This document shows, piece by piece, positions 39,671 to 49,445 of a stretch of DNA of 64,000 bases. The notes below the pieces were generated by a model. It had not been told where the DNA came from and made no database searches. It saw nothing but the letters and a program-made list of their open reading frames with translations. Position 1 is the first letter of the stretch. Each line of letters starts with the position of its first letter. The DNA comes from Parasedimentitalea psychrophila (GTDB lineage: Bacteria > Pseudomonadota > Alphaproteobacteria > Rhodobacterales > Rhodobacteraceae), in the NCBI RefSeq assembly GCF_030285785.1, contig NZ_CP127247.1, positions 3,929,501 through 3,993,500 on the forward strand, in the 5' to 3' direction. A program made the translations under genes and the position numbers.

Positions 39671-39699
39671 AAAGGCCGTGCAATTTGCGCGGCCTTTTT
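39671..39699 (+). terminator. Rho-independent terminator of rplM-rpsI
   Basis: GGCCGTGC (39674-39681) pairs with GCGCGGCC (39687-39694) with an AATTT loop, flanked by AAA upstream and TTTTT downstream. It starts about 20 bp after the rpsI stop. Confidence 0.88.
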
Positions 39700-39738
39700 G
39701 CTTTTCCAGGGGGCGGTTTGTTGACGATTGGTGCCGGG

Positions 39739-41100
39739 TCACTCGGCAGTCAGGGCAGACTTCAATCGATCCGGATAATCGGCGGGGAACTGCCAGAGGG
39801 CGCTGCCCGGCACCCGGGCCAATCCACGCGTCGCCGGCGACAGACCTTTGAGCAGGGAAACAAAGATATCGCTGCTGGTCCAAGGCGACGAGCGAAAATA
39901 CCAATGGCCGTTGCCCAGATCGACCCCTGGCGCATTGCTGGAATCAATCAATGACAGTCGCGGCTCGGCGATCAAGAGGTCCTCAATGCCCGGTGAAACC
40001 TCACCTTCGGCGGCAACCTGACCCAAACGGTTGCGGCCAAACACCATTCGACTGATGTTCAGCGCTGCGTCACTGCCCGACATATAGATCGACAAGTGAT
40101 CCATTCCTTCCAGCAACCCATCCGCAAGCGCTTGGATGAAATAGGTTCGGTCCAGATCACTGCCGATCAGGATGACTTGCCCCAGCCGCGCCCGGCGGGT
40201 GCCGGACACCTGATTTTGTAGGGCAATCTGATAGGCCACCTCAAACACCAGTCGGGATCCGGCACTATAGCCGATCAGGTGAATCCTGCGCGCATCGGTG
40301 CTGTCCGATACGAATTCTATCAGTTTGCGCAGGTTACGCCGGGTGGCGCTGGCAGTTTCCAGGTCACGGAAGTAAGCGAGGCGACTTGGCGTTGCGGGCC
40401 AATTGTAACTGATGAAGGCGCCTTGATACCCCAGGAAATGCTGTAGCTCTTTGGAGACCAGGGTCGGGTATTCGAAATCGACATTATAGCCGTGGACATA
40501 GATAAAGACGTCCCGGTTGCCTGACAGGACCAATTGCCGGTCGATGCTTTTTGAGAAAATACTGGCCGCTTTTCGGGTGACTTGCTCGGGCAGGGGCATC
40601 CCATTTTCATCACTCGAGGAAAACGGCATTGGTCCGATCTCATGCACCGTTGATACCTTGAGGGTCCGCGCAATATCGCGCTCTCCAGCCAATGTAATAC
40701 GATGCAGGCTTGCCCAGTCCTGGGCTGGCGGGGTCATTTTGACGTTGGCGACCCCGGTGCGCAGGGCGATGCCTCTTTCATTGGTGTAAAAGGCCTGTTT
40801 GTCATCCGCCCCAGCCACCCGCCTATCCGTCGCGTAGAACAGTTGGGTATGGGCCTGGATTTGCTGAGCACTGCGATTGTTAAAGGGATCCAGATCGCCA
40901 TCGACATAGACCGTAGGGGACGGCATCAGTTTTAGCTCGTTATAGATATTTTCGCCGCATCCCGGCAGCATCAGTGCAACGACAAGCGGCCAAACCGCGC
41001 GCGACAGCCCTCTTTTTTCGTCTGAACCACAATAGGCTATTCTGTGTACCAAGGACTGCTCGTGTTTTTGCGCTGCGACTGGCAGTGTTACATATCGCAT
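39739..41100 (-). CDS. DUF900 alpha/beta hydrolase, probable lipoprotein
   Basis: A 453-residue protein with a hydrophobic segment and lipobox-like VALMLPGCGEN at residues about 39-49, so it may be lipid-anchored. The hydrolase core shows VFIYVHGYNVDFEYP and the nucleophile elbow HLIGYSAGSRL (GxSxG), followed by IGSDLDRTYF and a late GHWYF with candidate His. This matches the DUF900 family of predicted esterases; substrate is unknown. Start choice is uncertain because the lipobox is about 45 residues in; a start nearer to it is possible. Confidence 0.75.
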   Translation of the reverse strand: MRYVTLPVAAQKHEQSLVHRIAYCGSDEKRGLSRAVWPLVVALMLPGCGENIYNELKLMPSPTVYVDGDLDPFNNRSAQQIQAHTQLFYATDRRVAGADDKQAFYTNERGIALRTGVANVKMTPPAQDWASLHRITLAGERDIARTLKVSTVHEIGPMPFSSSDENGMPLPEQVTRKAASIFSKSIDRQLVLSGNRDVFIYVHGYNVDFEYPTLVSKELQHFLGYQGAFISYNWPATPSRLAYFRDLETASATRRNLRKLIEFVSDSTDARRIHLIGYSAGSRLVFEVAYQIALQNQVSGTRRARLGQVILIGSDLDRTYFIQALADGLLEGMDHLSIYMSGSDAALNISRMVFGRNRLGQVAAEGEVSPGIEDLLIAEPRLSLIDSSNAPGVDLGNGHWYFRSSPWTSSDIFVSLLKGLSPATRGLARVPGSALWQFPADYPDRLKSALTAE

Positions 41101-41115
41101 CTGGGATTGCAGGGG

Positions 41116-41733
41116 TTAAGTGTCAGGTTCGATCAACCCCAGCCCACGCAGGTAGATGCCAATACCGCTTTCCAGCAGATCTTCGGGGGAATAGGGCGAG
41201 GCGGTGCCGGGGCTGTTGCGCGCGTAAAGTTCCACAACCCCGTGGCTAAGCGCCAGAATATGGGCCGAGAACATCGAGGCCGGCGGCCGCTTATGCGGTG
41301 GAATATGCTCGCATAACTCGGCGGCTGCCCGCTCAAAAATACCGCGGGCACGGGTGGCGGCGTCGGCCAGTTCAGGGGTGCGATTGACGGAAATACCGCT
41401 CTCAAACATGGCGATGTAATGGCCCGGATGTTTGCGGGCAAAGGCCAGATAGGCGCGGCCGGTGGATTCAAAGGCCGCCAGGGCCGAGGGTTGGCCCTTG
41501 TCGTAGGCATATTGCATCAAGTCGGCAAACATTGAAAACCCCTGACGTGCCGCTTCGGCAATCAGGTCCTCGCGGCCCTCAAAATGTCGATAGACTGCGG
41601 CCGGCGTTACCCCGGCCTGCTTGGCTGCTTCCGACAAGGTGAAGCCGGTTGGGCCCTTGACTTCAATCAGCCGCAATGCGGCCTCAATCAGCGCTTGGCG
41701 TAAATTACCGTGATGATAACCGCGTTTAGGCAT
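41116..41733 (-). CDS. TetR-family transcriptional regulator
   Basis: A 205-residue regulator. The N-terminal HTH reads [20 protein letters not shown] followed by [12 protein letters not shown], preceded by [17 protein letters not shown], all canonical for TetR. The C-terminal half resembles the WHG-type ligand domain. ATG 41733 overlaps the last 8 bases of ppk2, so the two are translated from one transcript. The frame continues upstream but inside ppk2. Confidence 0.9.
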   Translation of the reverse strand: MPKRGYHHGNLRQALIEAALRLIEVKGPTGFTLSEAAKQAGVTPAAVYRHFEGREDLIAEAARQGFSMFADLMQYAYDKGQPSALAAFESTGRAYLAFARKHPGHYIAMFESGISVNRTPELADAATRARGIFERAAAELCEHIPPHKRPPASMFSAHILALSHGVVELYARNSPGTASPYSPEDLLESGIGIYLRGLGLIEPDT

Positions 41734-42595
41734 CCCAGATTTCTGGACCTCCACAGATTTTTTTGTCAACGGCACCAAGGACACTTTCATCTTTGTTGTC
41801 ATAGTCCAGCGCGCTTAAGACATGACGAATAGCTGACAGTCGCGCCCGGCGCTTGTCTTCCGATCGGATCACCGTCCAAGGCGCCACATCGCTGTGGCTG
41901 CGCGCCAATGTGTCGCCAATTGCGGCGCTGTAATCATCCCAGCGCTCAAGTCCCTTGATGTCGATCGGGCTTAGTTTCCATTGCTTTAGCGGGTCTTTCT
42001 CGCGTCTAAGAAACCGACGCAGTTGCTCGGCACGGCCGACATTCAGCCAAATCTTGAACAGTTTGATGCCGTCATCTACCAACGCGCGCTCAAAGCCGTC
42101 AAGCTGCCTGAAAAACCGTTCGCGCTGATCGTCACTGCAAAAGCCAAACACTTTTTCCACAACGCCGCGATTGTACCAGCTCCGATCAAAAAAGCTGATC
42201 TCGCCGCCAGATGGCAAATGGTCAATATAGCGCTGGAAATACCATTGGGTTTGCTCCAGTTCTGAGGGTTTACCAAGGGCGACGACACGGGCGCCGCGCG
42301 GATTAAGGTTTTCCCGGAACCGCTTGATTGTTCCACCTTTTCCAGAGGCGTCACGGCCTTCGAACAGAATTACGATGCGGTCTCCGGATTGCTTTATTCC
42401 GGCCTGCATTTTCACCAGTTCAACCTGCAGTTTGGCCATTTCTATCTCATAGGTCTTGCGGCGCATCCTGTCCTGATGTGGGTAGCTTTGGCTCAGGATA
42501 TCGTCTTTGTCTCCGCCACGGATAGCATCCCGAACTTCGTCGGGGGCAGCGTCTTCATAATAGGCGCTGATTGCTCCGTTGAATGGCAGTTGCAT
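41726..42595 (-). CDS. ppk2: Polyphosphate kinase 2
   Basis: PPK2 transfers phosphate between polyphosphate and nucleotides. The 289-residue single-domain protein has Walker [18 protein letters not shown], then [16 protein letters not shown], lid-type [20 protein letters not shown] with Walker B, and a C-terminal [17 protein letters not shown]. It belongs with short PPK2s active on nucleoside diphosphates. It is co-transcribed with the downstream tetR. Confidence 0.93.
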   Translation of the reverse strand: MQLPFNGAISAYYEDAAPDEVRDAIRGGDKDDILSQSYPHQDRMRRKTYEIEMAKLQVELVKMQAGIKQSGDRIVILFEGRDASGKGGTIKRFRENLNPRGARVVALGKPSELEQTQWYFQRYIDHLPSGGEISFFDRSWYNRGVVEKVFGFCSDDQRERFFRQLDGFERALVDDGIKLFKIWLNVGRAEQLRRFLRREKDPLKQWKLSPIDIKGLERWDDYSAAIGDTLARSHSDVAPWTVIRSEDKRRARLSAIRHVLSALDYDNKDESVLGAVDKKICGGPEIWDA

Positions 42596-42743
42596 GATGA
42601 AATCCTTCCTGTCCTCAAACCCTTATATGGTAATTTGATATGGAATGTGAATCGGGGAAACAAAAATGTTAGATGCAACCGATGCCATATTCCCGCAGGG
42701 GGGCTGTCACTGCCCAGCGTGAGGCCGGGCAGTTCAGCGGGCT

Positions 42744-43499
42744 TTAGGTGACCCGATTGGCCGAGGCGTGCAGCAATTGCGCGGTATAGTCATGTTGTGT
42801 CTTGCCTGCGCGCATGTCGGCGACCTCGATGATTTCGACAATCTCACCGTTTTGCATCACGGCGGCGCGTTCGCACATATGGGCCACCACCGCCAGATCA
42901 TGCGAGACCATCAGGTAGGTCAGCCCATGTTCTGCCCGCAAATCACATAGCAGGTTGAGGATCTCGGCCTGCACCGAGACATCCAGCGCCGAAGTTGGCT
43001 CGTCCAGCAACAGGATCTTGGGTTCTGCCGCCAATGCGCGGGCAATGGCGATACGTTGCCGTTGGCCACCGGACAGTTGGTGCGGATAGCGGAACCGGAA
43101 CGCCGGGCCAAGGCCGACGTCCAGCAGCAATCTGTTGACCCGGTCATCAATATCGCGAAAGCCGTGCAATGTCAGGGTTTCCGACAGCACCTGATCCACC
43201 GACTGGCGCGGGTGCAGCGAGGCATAAGGGTCCTGAAACACCATCTGCACGGTTTTGTAGAACTGCTTGTCGCGCTTTTCAGTCAGGTCATTGCCGTTGA
43301 TCGACATCCTACCTTCCCACTGGGGAGCCAGTCCGGTCAGCGCCCGCAGAATGGTGGATTTGCCCGAGCCGCTTTCGCCAACCAGGCCAAAGCTGGCCCC
43401 GGTGGCGACCGATAGGCTGGCATCTTTGACCGCCTGAAACAGGTCGTGATGTTTGCCAAACCAGACGTTCAGGTTTTGGATTGAAATGGCGTCGCTCAT
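42744..43499 (-). CDS. Peptide ABC importer ATP-binding protein (OppF/DppF-like)
   Basis: A 251-residue ATPase, last gene of the second importer operon. Walker A GLVGESGSGKSTILRAL, Q-loop VQMVFQDPYASLHP, signature LSGGQRQRIAIARAL and Walker B ILLLDEPTSALDVS are all present. The oligopeptide C-terminal Cys region is short or missing. ATG 43499 overlaps the TGA of the partner ATPase (ATGA); an in-frame ATG 43532 lies inside that partner. Confidence 0.93.
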   Translation of the reverse strand: MSDAISIQNLNVWFGKHHDLFQAVKDASLSVATGASFGLVGESGSGKSTILRALTGLAPQWEGRMSINGNDLTEKRDKQFYKTVQMVFQDPYASLHPRQSVDQVLSETLTLHGFRDIDDRVNRLLLDVGLGPAFRFRYPHQLSGGQRQRIAIARALAAEPKILLLDEPTSALDVSVQAEILNLLCDLRAEHGLTYLMVSHDLAVVAHMCERAAVMQNGEIVEIIEVADMRAGKTQHDYTAQLLHASANRVT

Positions 43500-44353
43500 A
43501 GTCGACCCTCCACGCTGGGGGCTTCTCGCCAAGCCGGATCTCGGGTCAAGACTTGTAACCTGTCGCGGGGTTCGTCGAACCGGGGCAGGCTGCCCAGCAA
43601 GCCTTGGGTATAGGGGTGTTTCGCCTCGTGCAGCTTGGCGGCGTCACAGACCTCCACGATCCGGCCGGCATACATGATCAGCACCCGGTCGCAGAACTGC
43701 GACACCAGGTTCAGATCGTGGCTGATAAAGATCAGCCCCATGCCGCGCTCTTTGACCAGCTTGTCCATAATCGACAGCACTTGCCCCTGCACCGATACAT
43801 CCAGTGCCGAGGTGGGTTCATCCGCAATCAGGATTTCCGGGTTGGGGATCAGCATCATGGCGATCATGATGCGCTGGCCCATTCCGCCGGACATCTCGTG
43901 CGGATAGGCCTTCATCACCCGTTCAGCATCACGGATCGAAACGGCTTCCAGCATCTCCACCGATTTCCGATAGGCCTCGGCCTTGCTGGCCTTGGCATGC
44001 AGCCGGTAAGCCTCGATGATCTGATCGCCCACCGTCATCACCGGGTTCAGCGAGAACTTGGGGTCCTGCATCACCATCGAGATCTTCTCGCCGCGCACCT
44101 TTCGCATCTCGGCCTCGGATTTATCCAGCAGGTTATCGCCGTGCAGATTGATATGGCCTGCCTCAACAATACCGGGAGAGCGGATCAACCGCAGGATGGC
44201 GCGGCCGGTCAGCGACTTGCCCGAGCCACTTTCGCCCACAATGCCCAATCTTTCGCGGCCCAGTGAAAACGACACCCCACGCACCGCGTCAAAGACGCCG
44301 CTGCGGTTGGGGAAGCGCACCCACAGGTTATCTACGTCCAATAGTGTCGTCAT
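43496..44353 (-). CDS. Peptide ABC importer ATP-binding protein (OppD/DppD-like)
   Basis: A 285-residue ATPase with Walker A GIVGESGSGKSLTGRAI, Q-loop ISMVMQDPKFSLNP, signature MSGGMGQRIMIAMML and Walker B EILIADEPTSALDVS. The Gly-Met-Gly signature variant is typical of DppD. It overlaps the upstream permease by 4 bp and the downstream ATPase by 4 bp, indicating a tightly coupled operon. Confidence 0.93.
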   Translation of the reverse strand: MTTLLDVDNLWVRFPNRSGVFDAVRGVSFSLGRERLGIVGESGSGKSLTGRAILRLIRSPGIVEAGHINLHGDNLLDKSEAEMRKVRGEKISMVMQDPKFSLNPVMTVGDQIIEAYRLHAKASKAEAYRKSVEMLEAVSIRDAERVMKAYPHEMSGGMGQRIMIAMMLIPNPEILIADEPTSALDVSVQGQVLSIMDKLVKERGMGLIFISHDLNLVSQFCDRVLIMYAGRIVEVCDAAKLHEAKHPYTQGLLGSLPRFDEPRDRLQVLTRDPAWREAPSVEGRL

Positions 44354-45267
44354 GATGTGCTGTCCTTTGGATCAAGCACGTCGCGCAGACCATCACCCAG
44401 CAGGTTAAAGGCAAGCGAAACCGTAAAGATGGCAAGACCGGGCATGGTGGCGATCCACCAATGGTCCAGAATGAAGCGGCGACCCTCAGAAATCATCGCG
44501 CCCCATTCCGGCGAAGGGGGCTGTGCGCCCAGACCTAGAAAGCCCAGACCGGCGGCGGCCAGAATGATGCCTGCCATATCCAGCGTCACCCGCACGATCA
44601 GCGAGCTGATGCACAGCGGCCAGATGTGTTTGGTGATGATCCGCATAGGACCGGCGCCTTGCAGGCGAATAGCGCTGATATAGTCCGATGACCGGATGGT
44701 CAGGGTTTCGGCGCGGGCCATCCGGGCATAGGGGGGCCATGCGGTAAGAGCAATCGCCAGCACCGCGTTTTCAATCCCGGCACCCAGCGCCGCGACAAAG
44801 GCCAATGCCAGCACAAGACGCGGAAATGCCAGGAAAATATCGGTGATCCGCATCAGGACAATATCGGTCCAGCCACCGGCATAACCCGACACGGTGCCGA
44901 CCAGCAGCCCGGCAATTGGCGCGATCATCGCCACCAGTGCCACGATGTATAAGGTAATCCTAGAGCCGTAGATCATCCGGCTGAGGATGTCTCGGCCCAG
45001 GGTGTCGGTGCCCAGAATATGATCCTCGGCGCCCAGCGGTTGCAGCCGGTTGGCCAGATTCTGCACAAAGGGATCATGCGGCGCCAGCAATGGCGCAAAG
45101 ACTGCTATGCCAATCAGGGCTGCAATAATGCCAAGGCCAATCATCGCCATATGGTTGGAGCGCAGCGTCAGCCAGCCTTTGTAAAAGGCCGCCAGACGGG
45201 CGTGTCGGCGCGAAGTTGGTGTCTCGGACAGCAACCAGTCGCGCAGTGTTTGGGTTTCAGTGGTCAT
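44350..45267 (-). CDS. Peptide ABC importer permease (OppC/DppC-like)
   Basis: A 305-residue permease. A cytoplasmic N-terminal segment leads into the first span (MIGLGIIAALIGIAVFAPLL), then DPFVQNLANRLQP and LGTDTLGRDILSRMIYGSR, the hallmark OppC N-terminal motif. The C-terminus has AAGLGFLGLGAQPPSPEWGA and NLLGDGLRDVLDP. This is the standard length, unlike the enlarged permease of the first operon. Confidence 0.93.
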   Translation of the reverse strand: MTTETQTLRDWLLSETPTSRRHARLAAFYKGWLTLRSNHMAMIGLGIIAALIGIAVFAPLLAPHDPFVQNLANRLQPLGAEDHILGTDTLGRDILSRMIYGSRITLYIVALVAMIAPIAGLLVGTVSGYAGGWTDIVLMRITDIFLAFPRLVLALAFVAALGAGIENAVLAIALTAWPPYARMARAETLTIRSSDYISAIRLQGAGPMRIITKHIWPLCISSLIVRVTLDMAGIILAAAGLGFLGLGAQPPSPEWGAMISEGRRFILDHWWIATMPGLAIFTVSLAFNLLGDGLRDVLDPKDSTS

Positions 45268-46322
45268 TTGGACCTCGGATCGAAGACTTTATAGAGAAGG
45301 TCGGAGAAGATGTTCAGACAGACGAAGATCATTCCAACCACAACGGTGCCGCCCAGCACTGCGTTCATATCCGCAGACAGCAGCGCGGTGGTGATGTAGT
45401 TGCCGATTCCGGGCCATGAGAAGATAATCTCGGTCAGCACCGAGCCCTCCAGCAGGCCAGCATAGCTCAGCGCGATCACGGTGATCAGCTGCACCCGGAT
45501 ATTTCGGAAGGCATGGCGCCAGACCACGGCCCATTCGCTCATGCCTTTGACACGGGCGGTGGTGACATATTCCGCCGACAACTGTTCCAGCATGAACGAG
45601 CGGGTCATCCGGCTGATATAGGCCAGGCTGTAATAGCCCAGCAGCGAGGCGGGCAGAACGATATGGGAAAAGGCATCCTTGAAGGCCCCCCAGTCGCGTG
45701 CAAGTGCGGCGTCCACCAAGATCATGCCAGTAACGGAAGGAAAGGTATCCTCGTAGAAAATGCCCTGACGGCCCGGGCCGCCCACCCAGCCAAGAATGCC
45801 GTAGAACAGCAACAGGCCCATCAGGCCGAGCCAGAAGATCGGCATTGAATAGCCGACCAGCGCCACCACGCGGGCGATCTGGTCGATCCAGCTGCCACGG
45901 CGGACGGCGGCAATCACCCCCAGCGGCACGCCAAGCACGATGCCAAATATAATGCCTATGGTGGCCAGTTCCATGGTCGCCGGAAACACGCGTTTGATGT
46001 CTTCGGACACCGGCCGCGCATTCAGCAGTGACATGCCGAAATCTCCGTGCAGCACGTCCCAGACGTAATAAGAGAATTGGACGACCAGCGATCTATCGAG
46101 CCCAAGCTCCAGATAGGCCGCATGGTATTGGTCCTGCGTGGCGCGTTCGCCCACCACCGCCAAAACCGGGTCGATTGGCATTACCCGGCCAATAAAAAAG
46201 GTGACAAACAACAGTCCCAACATGGTGACCGAGATTGACGCAAGGGTGACAAGCGTGCCCTTGAGCCAAGAAGGAAGAGGCAGCCGGGGCTGCCTCTTCG
46301 GAGTATAGTGCGTCGATGCCAT
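45264..46322 (-). CDS. Peptide ABC importer permease (OppB/DppB-like)
   Basis: A 352-residue permease. The N-terminal span and loop (LLFVTFFIGRVMPIDPVLAV) precede the BPD_transp_1 core; the EAA loop is in YVTTARVKGMSEWAVVWRHA and is followed by LLEGSVLTEIIFSWPGIGNY. It starts immediately after the binding-protein stop and overlaps the next permease by 4 bp. Confidence 0.93.
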   Translation of the reverse strand: MASTHYTPKRQPRLPLPSWLKGTLVTLASISVTMLGLLFVTFFIGRVMPIDPVLAVVGERATQDQYHAAYLELGLDRSLVVQFSYYVWDVLHGDFGMSLLNARPVSEDIKRVFPATMELATIGIIFGIVLGVPLGVIAAVRRGSWIDQIARVVALVGYSMPIFWLGLMGLLLFYGILGWVGGPGRQGIFYEDTFPSVTGMILVDAALARDWGAFKDAFSHIVLPASLLGYYSLAYISRMTRSFMLEQLSAEYVTTARVKGMSEWAVVWRHAFRNIRVQLITVIALSYAGLLEGSVLTEIIFSWPGIGNYITTALLSADMNAVLGGTVVVGMIFVCLNIFSDLLYKVFDPRSK

Positions 46323-47918
46323 TTACTTGGTCACGGCCCAATATGACACAGCTGTAATAGCGCCGCCGAGGTTCAGACCTTCGACGTTTTCAGCAATGCC
46401 CGCAGGTTCGATTTTCTGGAACATCACCGCAAAGGGCGAGGTATCGCGGAAGGTGGCCTGAATGTCGTGATACATCGCTTCACGCTTGCTACGGTCGCCT
46501 TCGACCACGGCAGCAGCAGATTTTTCGGTCAACCCACCGGTATCCCAAGCATTCCGCCACGCCAGTAGACCAGTAGCCTGCGCCGCGTCCGAGTTGTCGG
46601 GGTTATAGGCAAAGGTGCCGGCGTTGGTGTGTGGATCCGGATAATCCGGCCCCCATGCGCCCAGATAGATGTCCAGTTCGCGGGCGCGATACTTGGACAG
46701 AACCTGCTTGCCGGTGCCCACTTCGAGGTTCAGCTTGATGCCGGCCATCGCAAAGGTGTTCTGCAGCGACTGGCCGATTTCCAGACGTTCCTGCGCTTCA
46801 CGCACACCAACAGTCAGCTCCATACCGTCAACGCCAGCTTCGGCCAGCAGCGCCTTGGCTTTTTCGACGTTCAGCGAGAACGGGTTCTCGTCCACCGCAC
46901 CCAGATAGGTGCGCGGCAGGAAGTTCTGATGGGTGACGTACGCGCCCTTGAGGAAGCTGTTCTGCATGCCTTCATAGTCGATCAGGTACTTCAGCGCCTG
47001 CAGGACTTTGGGCTTGGACAGCTCGGGGTGCTTTTGGTTCATCGAGATATACATCAGACGACCGCGCATCTCTTCCATGACCTCGACGCCATCGGCCTTG
47101 CGGATACCTTCGACATCCGACGGGTTCAGGTTCCGCGCAACATCAATGTCGCCGCGTTCCAGCATCAGACGCTGGGTGGCGCTTTCCTGGACGTGGCGTA
47201 CGATAACCCGCTTCATCGCCGGCTCGCCAAGATAGAAATCAGGGTTGGCGGTCAGGGTAACGCTTTCCTTGGGCTTCCAGCTGGAAAGGCTATAGGCGCC
47301 GGAACCGGCCGAGTTGGTCTTTAGCCATTCGTTGCCAAAATCGCCGTCAACTTCGTTGGCCATGACGGTCGCTTCGTCAACGATACCAGCGATGGTTGCA
47401 GTCAGGCAGTTCAGTACAAAGGAGGTGGCGTAACGCTTGTCAGTGGTGATCGACACGGTGTTACCGTCCACAGTGATGGTCTCATCCATGTTTTCAGGAG
47501 TAAAACCAAACTGGGTCAGGATGAACGACGGTGTTTTGTTCAATGCGACAACGCGCTTGAACGAAAATGCCACGTCTTCGGCGCGCACTGGGTTGCCCGA
47601 GTGGAACTTGACGCCGTCACGCATGGTAAAGGTGATGGTGCGCCCATCCTCGGAAACAGTCCAGCTTTCGGCCAGATCGGCCTGATAACCGGCATCCAGA
47701 TCCAGCGGGTCAAAGTTGACCAGCCTGCCGTAGATATTGCGCAGCACGTCTGAGCCAGCAAATTCAAAGCTTTGCGCCGGGTCCAGTGTGGTGATGTCGT
47801 CAATGCGGTTGGCAATGACCAGCATATTAGCCGGTGTTTCTGCCATCACGGGCAGGGCAACAGCGCCCAGGGCAAAGCCAAGCGCGGCGGTCCCCATCAG
47901 TTTTGTAAATGCATTCAT
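46323..47918 (-). CDS. Peptide ABC importer solute-binding protein, SBP_bac_5
   Basis: A 531-residue periplasmic binding protein. A Sec signal peptide (LMGTAALGFALGAVALPVMA) is followed by NRIDDITTLDPAQSFEFAGS, the family's N-terminal domain start, then ITFTMRDGVKFHSGNPVRAE and LARNLNPSDVEG-like segments. It lies between the M19 dipeptidase and the permeases, which suggests uptake of dipeptides or similar amides that the dipeptidase then cleaves. Confidence 0.93.
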   Translation of the reverse strand: MNAFTKLMGTAALGFALGAVALPVMAETPANMLVIANRIDDITTLDPAQSFEFAGSDVLRNIYGRLVNFDPLDLDAGYQADLAESWTVSEDGRTITFTMRDGVKFHSGNPVRAEDVAFSFKRVVALNKTPSFILTQFGFTPENMDETITVDGNTVSITTDKRYATSFVLNCLTATIAGIVDEATVMANEVDGDFGNEWLKTNSAGSGAYSLSSWKPKESVTLTANPDFYLGEPAMKRVIVRHVQESATQRLMLERGDIDVARNLNPSDVEGIRKADGVEVMEEMRGRLMYISMNQKHPELSKPKVLQALKYLIDYEGMQNSFLKGAYVTHQNFLPRTYLGAVDENPFSLNVEKAKALLAEAGVDGMELTVGVREAQERLEIGQSLQNTFAMAGIKLNLEVGTGKQVLSKYRARELDIYLGAWGPDYPDPHTNAGTFAYNPDNSDAAQATGLLAWRNAWDTGGLTEKSAAAVVEGDRSKREAMYHDIQATFRDTSPFAVMFQKIEPAGIAENVEGLNLGGAITAVSYWAVTK

Positions 47919-47963
47919 GTTATTACTCCCTTTTTGGTTTTTGGAATTGGACCTGGGTCAGTG

Positions 47964-49013
47964 TTACGTCCAGGTCAGGTCAAGGACACGCAGCCAGTTT
48001 TGATGGCAGAGTTTCCTGATCAGTGCGTCGTCATAGCCATGTTCACGCATTGCCAAGCGCAGGTTTGGCAGCCCGGCAATGGTTTTGATCTCACCGGGCA
48101 CCACGGCACCGTCAAAGTCTGAGCCCATGCCAACCCGGTCTTCGCCCAGCTGCTCGATCAGGTAATCAAGGTGATCCAGCATCGTTGAAATGGGCGTGTC
48201 TTCGACCATCCTGCCGTCCGGGCGCAGGAAGGCGACGGCGAAATTCAGACCGACCATCCCATCGCTGTCGCGGATTGCATGCAGCTGGCGATCGGTCAGA
48301 TTGCGGCTGTGCGGGCACAGTGCATAGGCATTGGAATGGGTGGCGACCAGCGGTTTGGTGCTGATCTTTGCAACATCCCAGAACCCGGCCTCGTTCAGGT
48401 GAGACAGATCAAGCATGACGCCCAAGTCATTGCATTTATGGACTAACCTTATCCCGTCTTCGGTCAGGCCCGGGCCAATGTCCGGCGTGCTGGGAAAGCG
48501 GAATGGCACCCCATTGGCGAAAATCGTCGGGCGGCTCCACACCGGCCCAAGCGAGCGCAATCCGGCCTCATATAACACATCAAGCGTGTGGAAATCGGGG
48601 TCAATTGCCTCGGCACCTTCCATGTGCATCACGGCGGCCATCATGCCGCTGGTCATGCAGTCCTGGATGTCTTTGGTGCTTCGACAGATCTTTAGCGCGC
48701 CGTCTCTCTCCAGGTTGATGAGATATGAGGCCTGCGACAGCGCCACTTTGGATGCGGTCTCCCAGCTCACTTGTGGCGGCAGCGGCAGGTCGTAGCTGCT
48801 CGCCATCATCTCATCCATATCACGGCTCAGGCCCTGTTCCCCAGGCACATAAATGGCAAAAAGACCGCCGCCAAATCCGCCAGTGCGGGCCTTCTCCAGA
48901 TCGATATGCCGTCCGCCGGAGCCCTGAAAACCATCCTTACCTGCAGAAATATCGCGCTGATGCAGCCGCAGTAATAGGTCGTTGTGGCCGTCGAAAATCA
49001 GCGGTTCTTGCAT
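47964..49013 (-). CDS. Membrane-dipeptidase family hydrolase (peptidase M19)
   Basis: A 349-residue metallohydrolase of the renal dipeptidase family. Metal ligands are visible in FDGHNDLLLRLHQRD (His-x-Asp), MHMEGAEAIDP (Glu), and the His residues of VMLDLSHLNEAGF and VATHSNAYALCPHSRNLTD; the last Asp is in MGSDFDGAVVPG. No signal peptide is seen, so it should act in the cytoplasm on imported dipeptides, possibly those containing D-amino acids. It is the first gene of the second importer operon. GGATGACCA precedes ATG 49013. Confidence 0.92.
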   Translation of the reverse strand: MQEPLIFDGHNDLLLRLHQRDISAGKDGFQGSGGRHIDLEKARTGGFGGGLFAIYVPGEQGLSRDMDEMMASSYDLPLPPQVSWETASKVALSQASYLINLERDGALKICRSTKDIQDCMTSGMMAAVMHMEGAEAIDPDFHTLDVLYEAGLRSLGPVWSRPTIFANGVPFRFPSTPDIGPGLTEDGIRLVHKCNDLGVMLDLSHLNEAGFWDVAKISTKPLVATHSNAYALCPHSRNLTDRQLHAIRDSDGMVGLNFAVAFLRPDGRMVEDTPISTMLDHLDYLIEQLGEDRVGMGSDFDGAVVPGEIKTIAGLPNLRLAMREHGYDDALIRKLCHQNWLRVLDLTWT

Positions 49014-49445
49014 TGGTCATCCTTTGTGATGAGACATCAGTGGGGTTTGTTTCACAAAAGGGTGAGACAGTTTCTGTTGGTATACAAGCGAAGGTGAAAC
49101 GGATTCAAAACAATTACAAGCGGTAAGGGGGGAAATATGAGCCCGGAACGCGCGTAATGCGACCAATGCGGTCTGTATTCCCAAATTCATACCGTAATGC
49201 ATTGAAATAACGAAATTAATTTAATCCGCCTCACAGGTCACTATTGCACGTTCCGCGCGGGTTACTTCTCAGTCTGGCGCTATAGCGGCCCCATAAAGCG
49301 CCTTACAGTTTGGCGTCGCCACGACTGGACGTGGGGTAACAGCGAAGCACGACGGTCGCCACTTGTTCGATGCGGACCTGAGGCTACAATTGGGCGAACT
49401 CCCTGACATTACAAACACAAGGGCGGTAAACTGGAAGGCGAAGAT
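49014..49445. other. Divergent intergenic region without a recognisable gene
   Basis: These 432 bp separate the dipeptidase operon from an acyl-CoA synthetase gene and should hold promoters for both. A GGCGCT/AGCGCC inverted repeat surrounds a GC-rich patch near 49276-49305. I see no convincing open frame, tRNA or terminator. Confidence 0.5.

Noticed and set aside
49238-49420. GC-rich patch in the dipeptidase/acyl-CoA synthetase gap considered as a decayed gene or RNA
   Set aside because: Translations in the frames I read show no domain, and no consistent RNA fold or terminator is visible.
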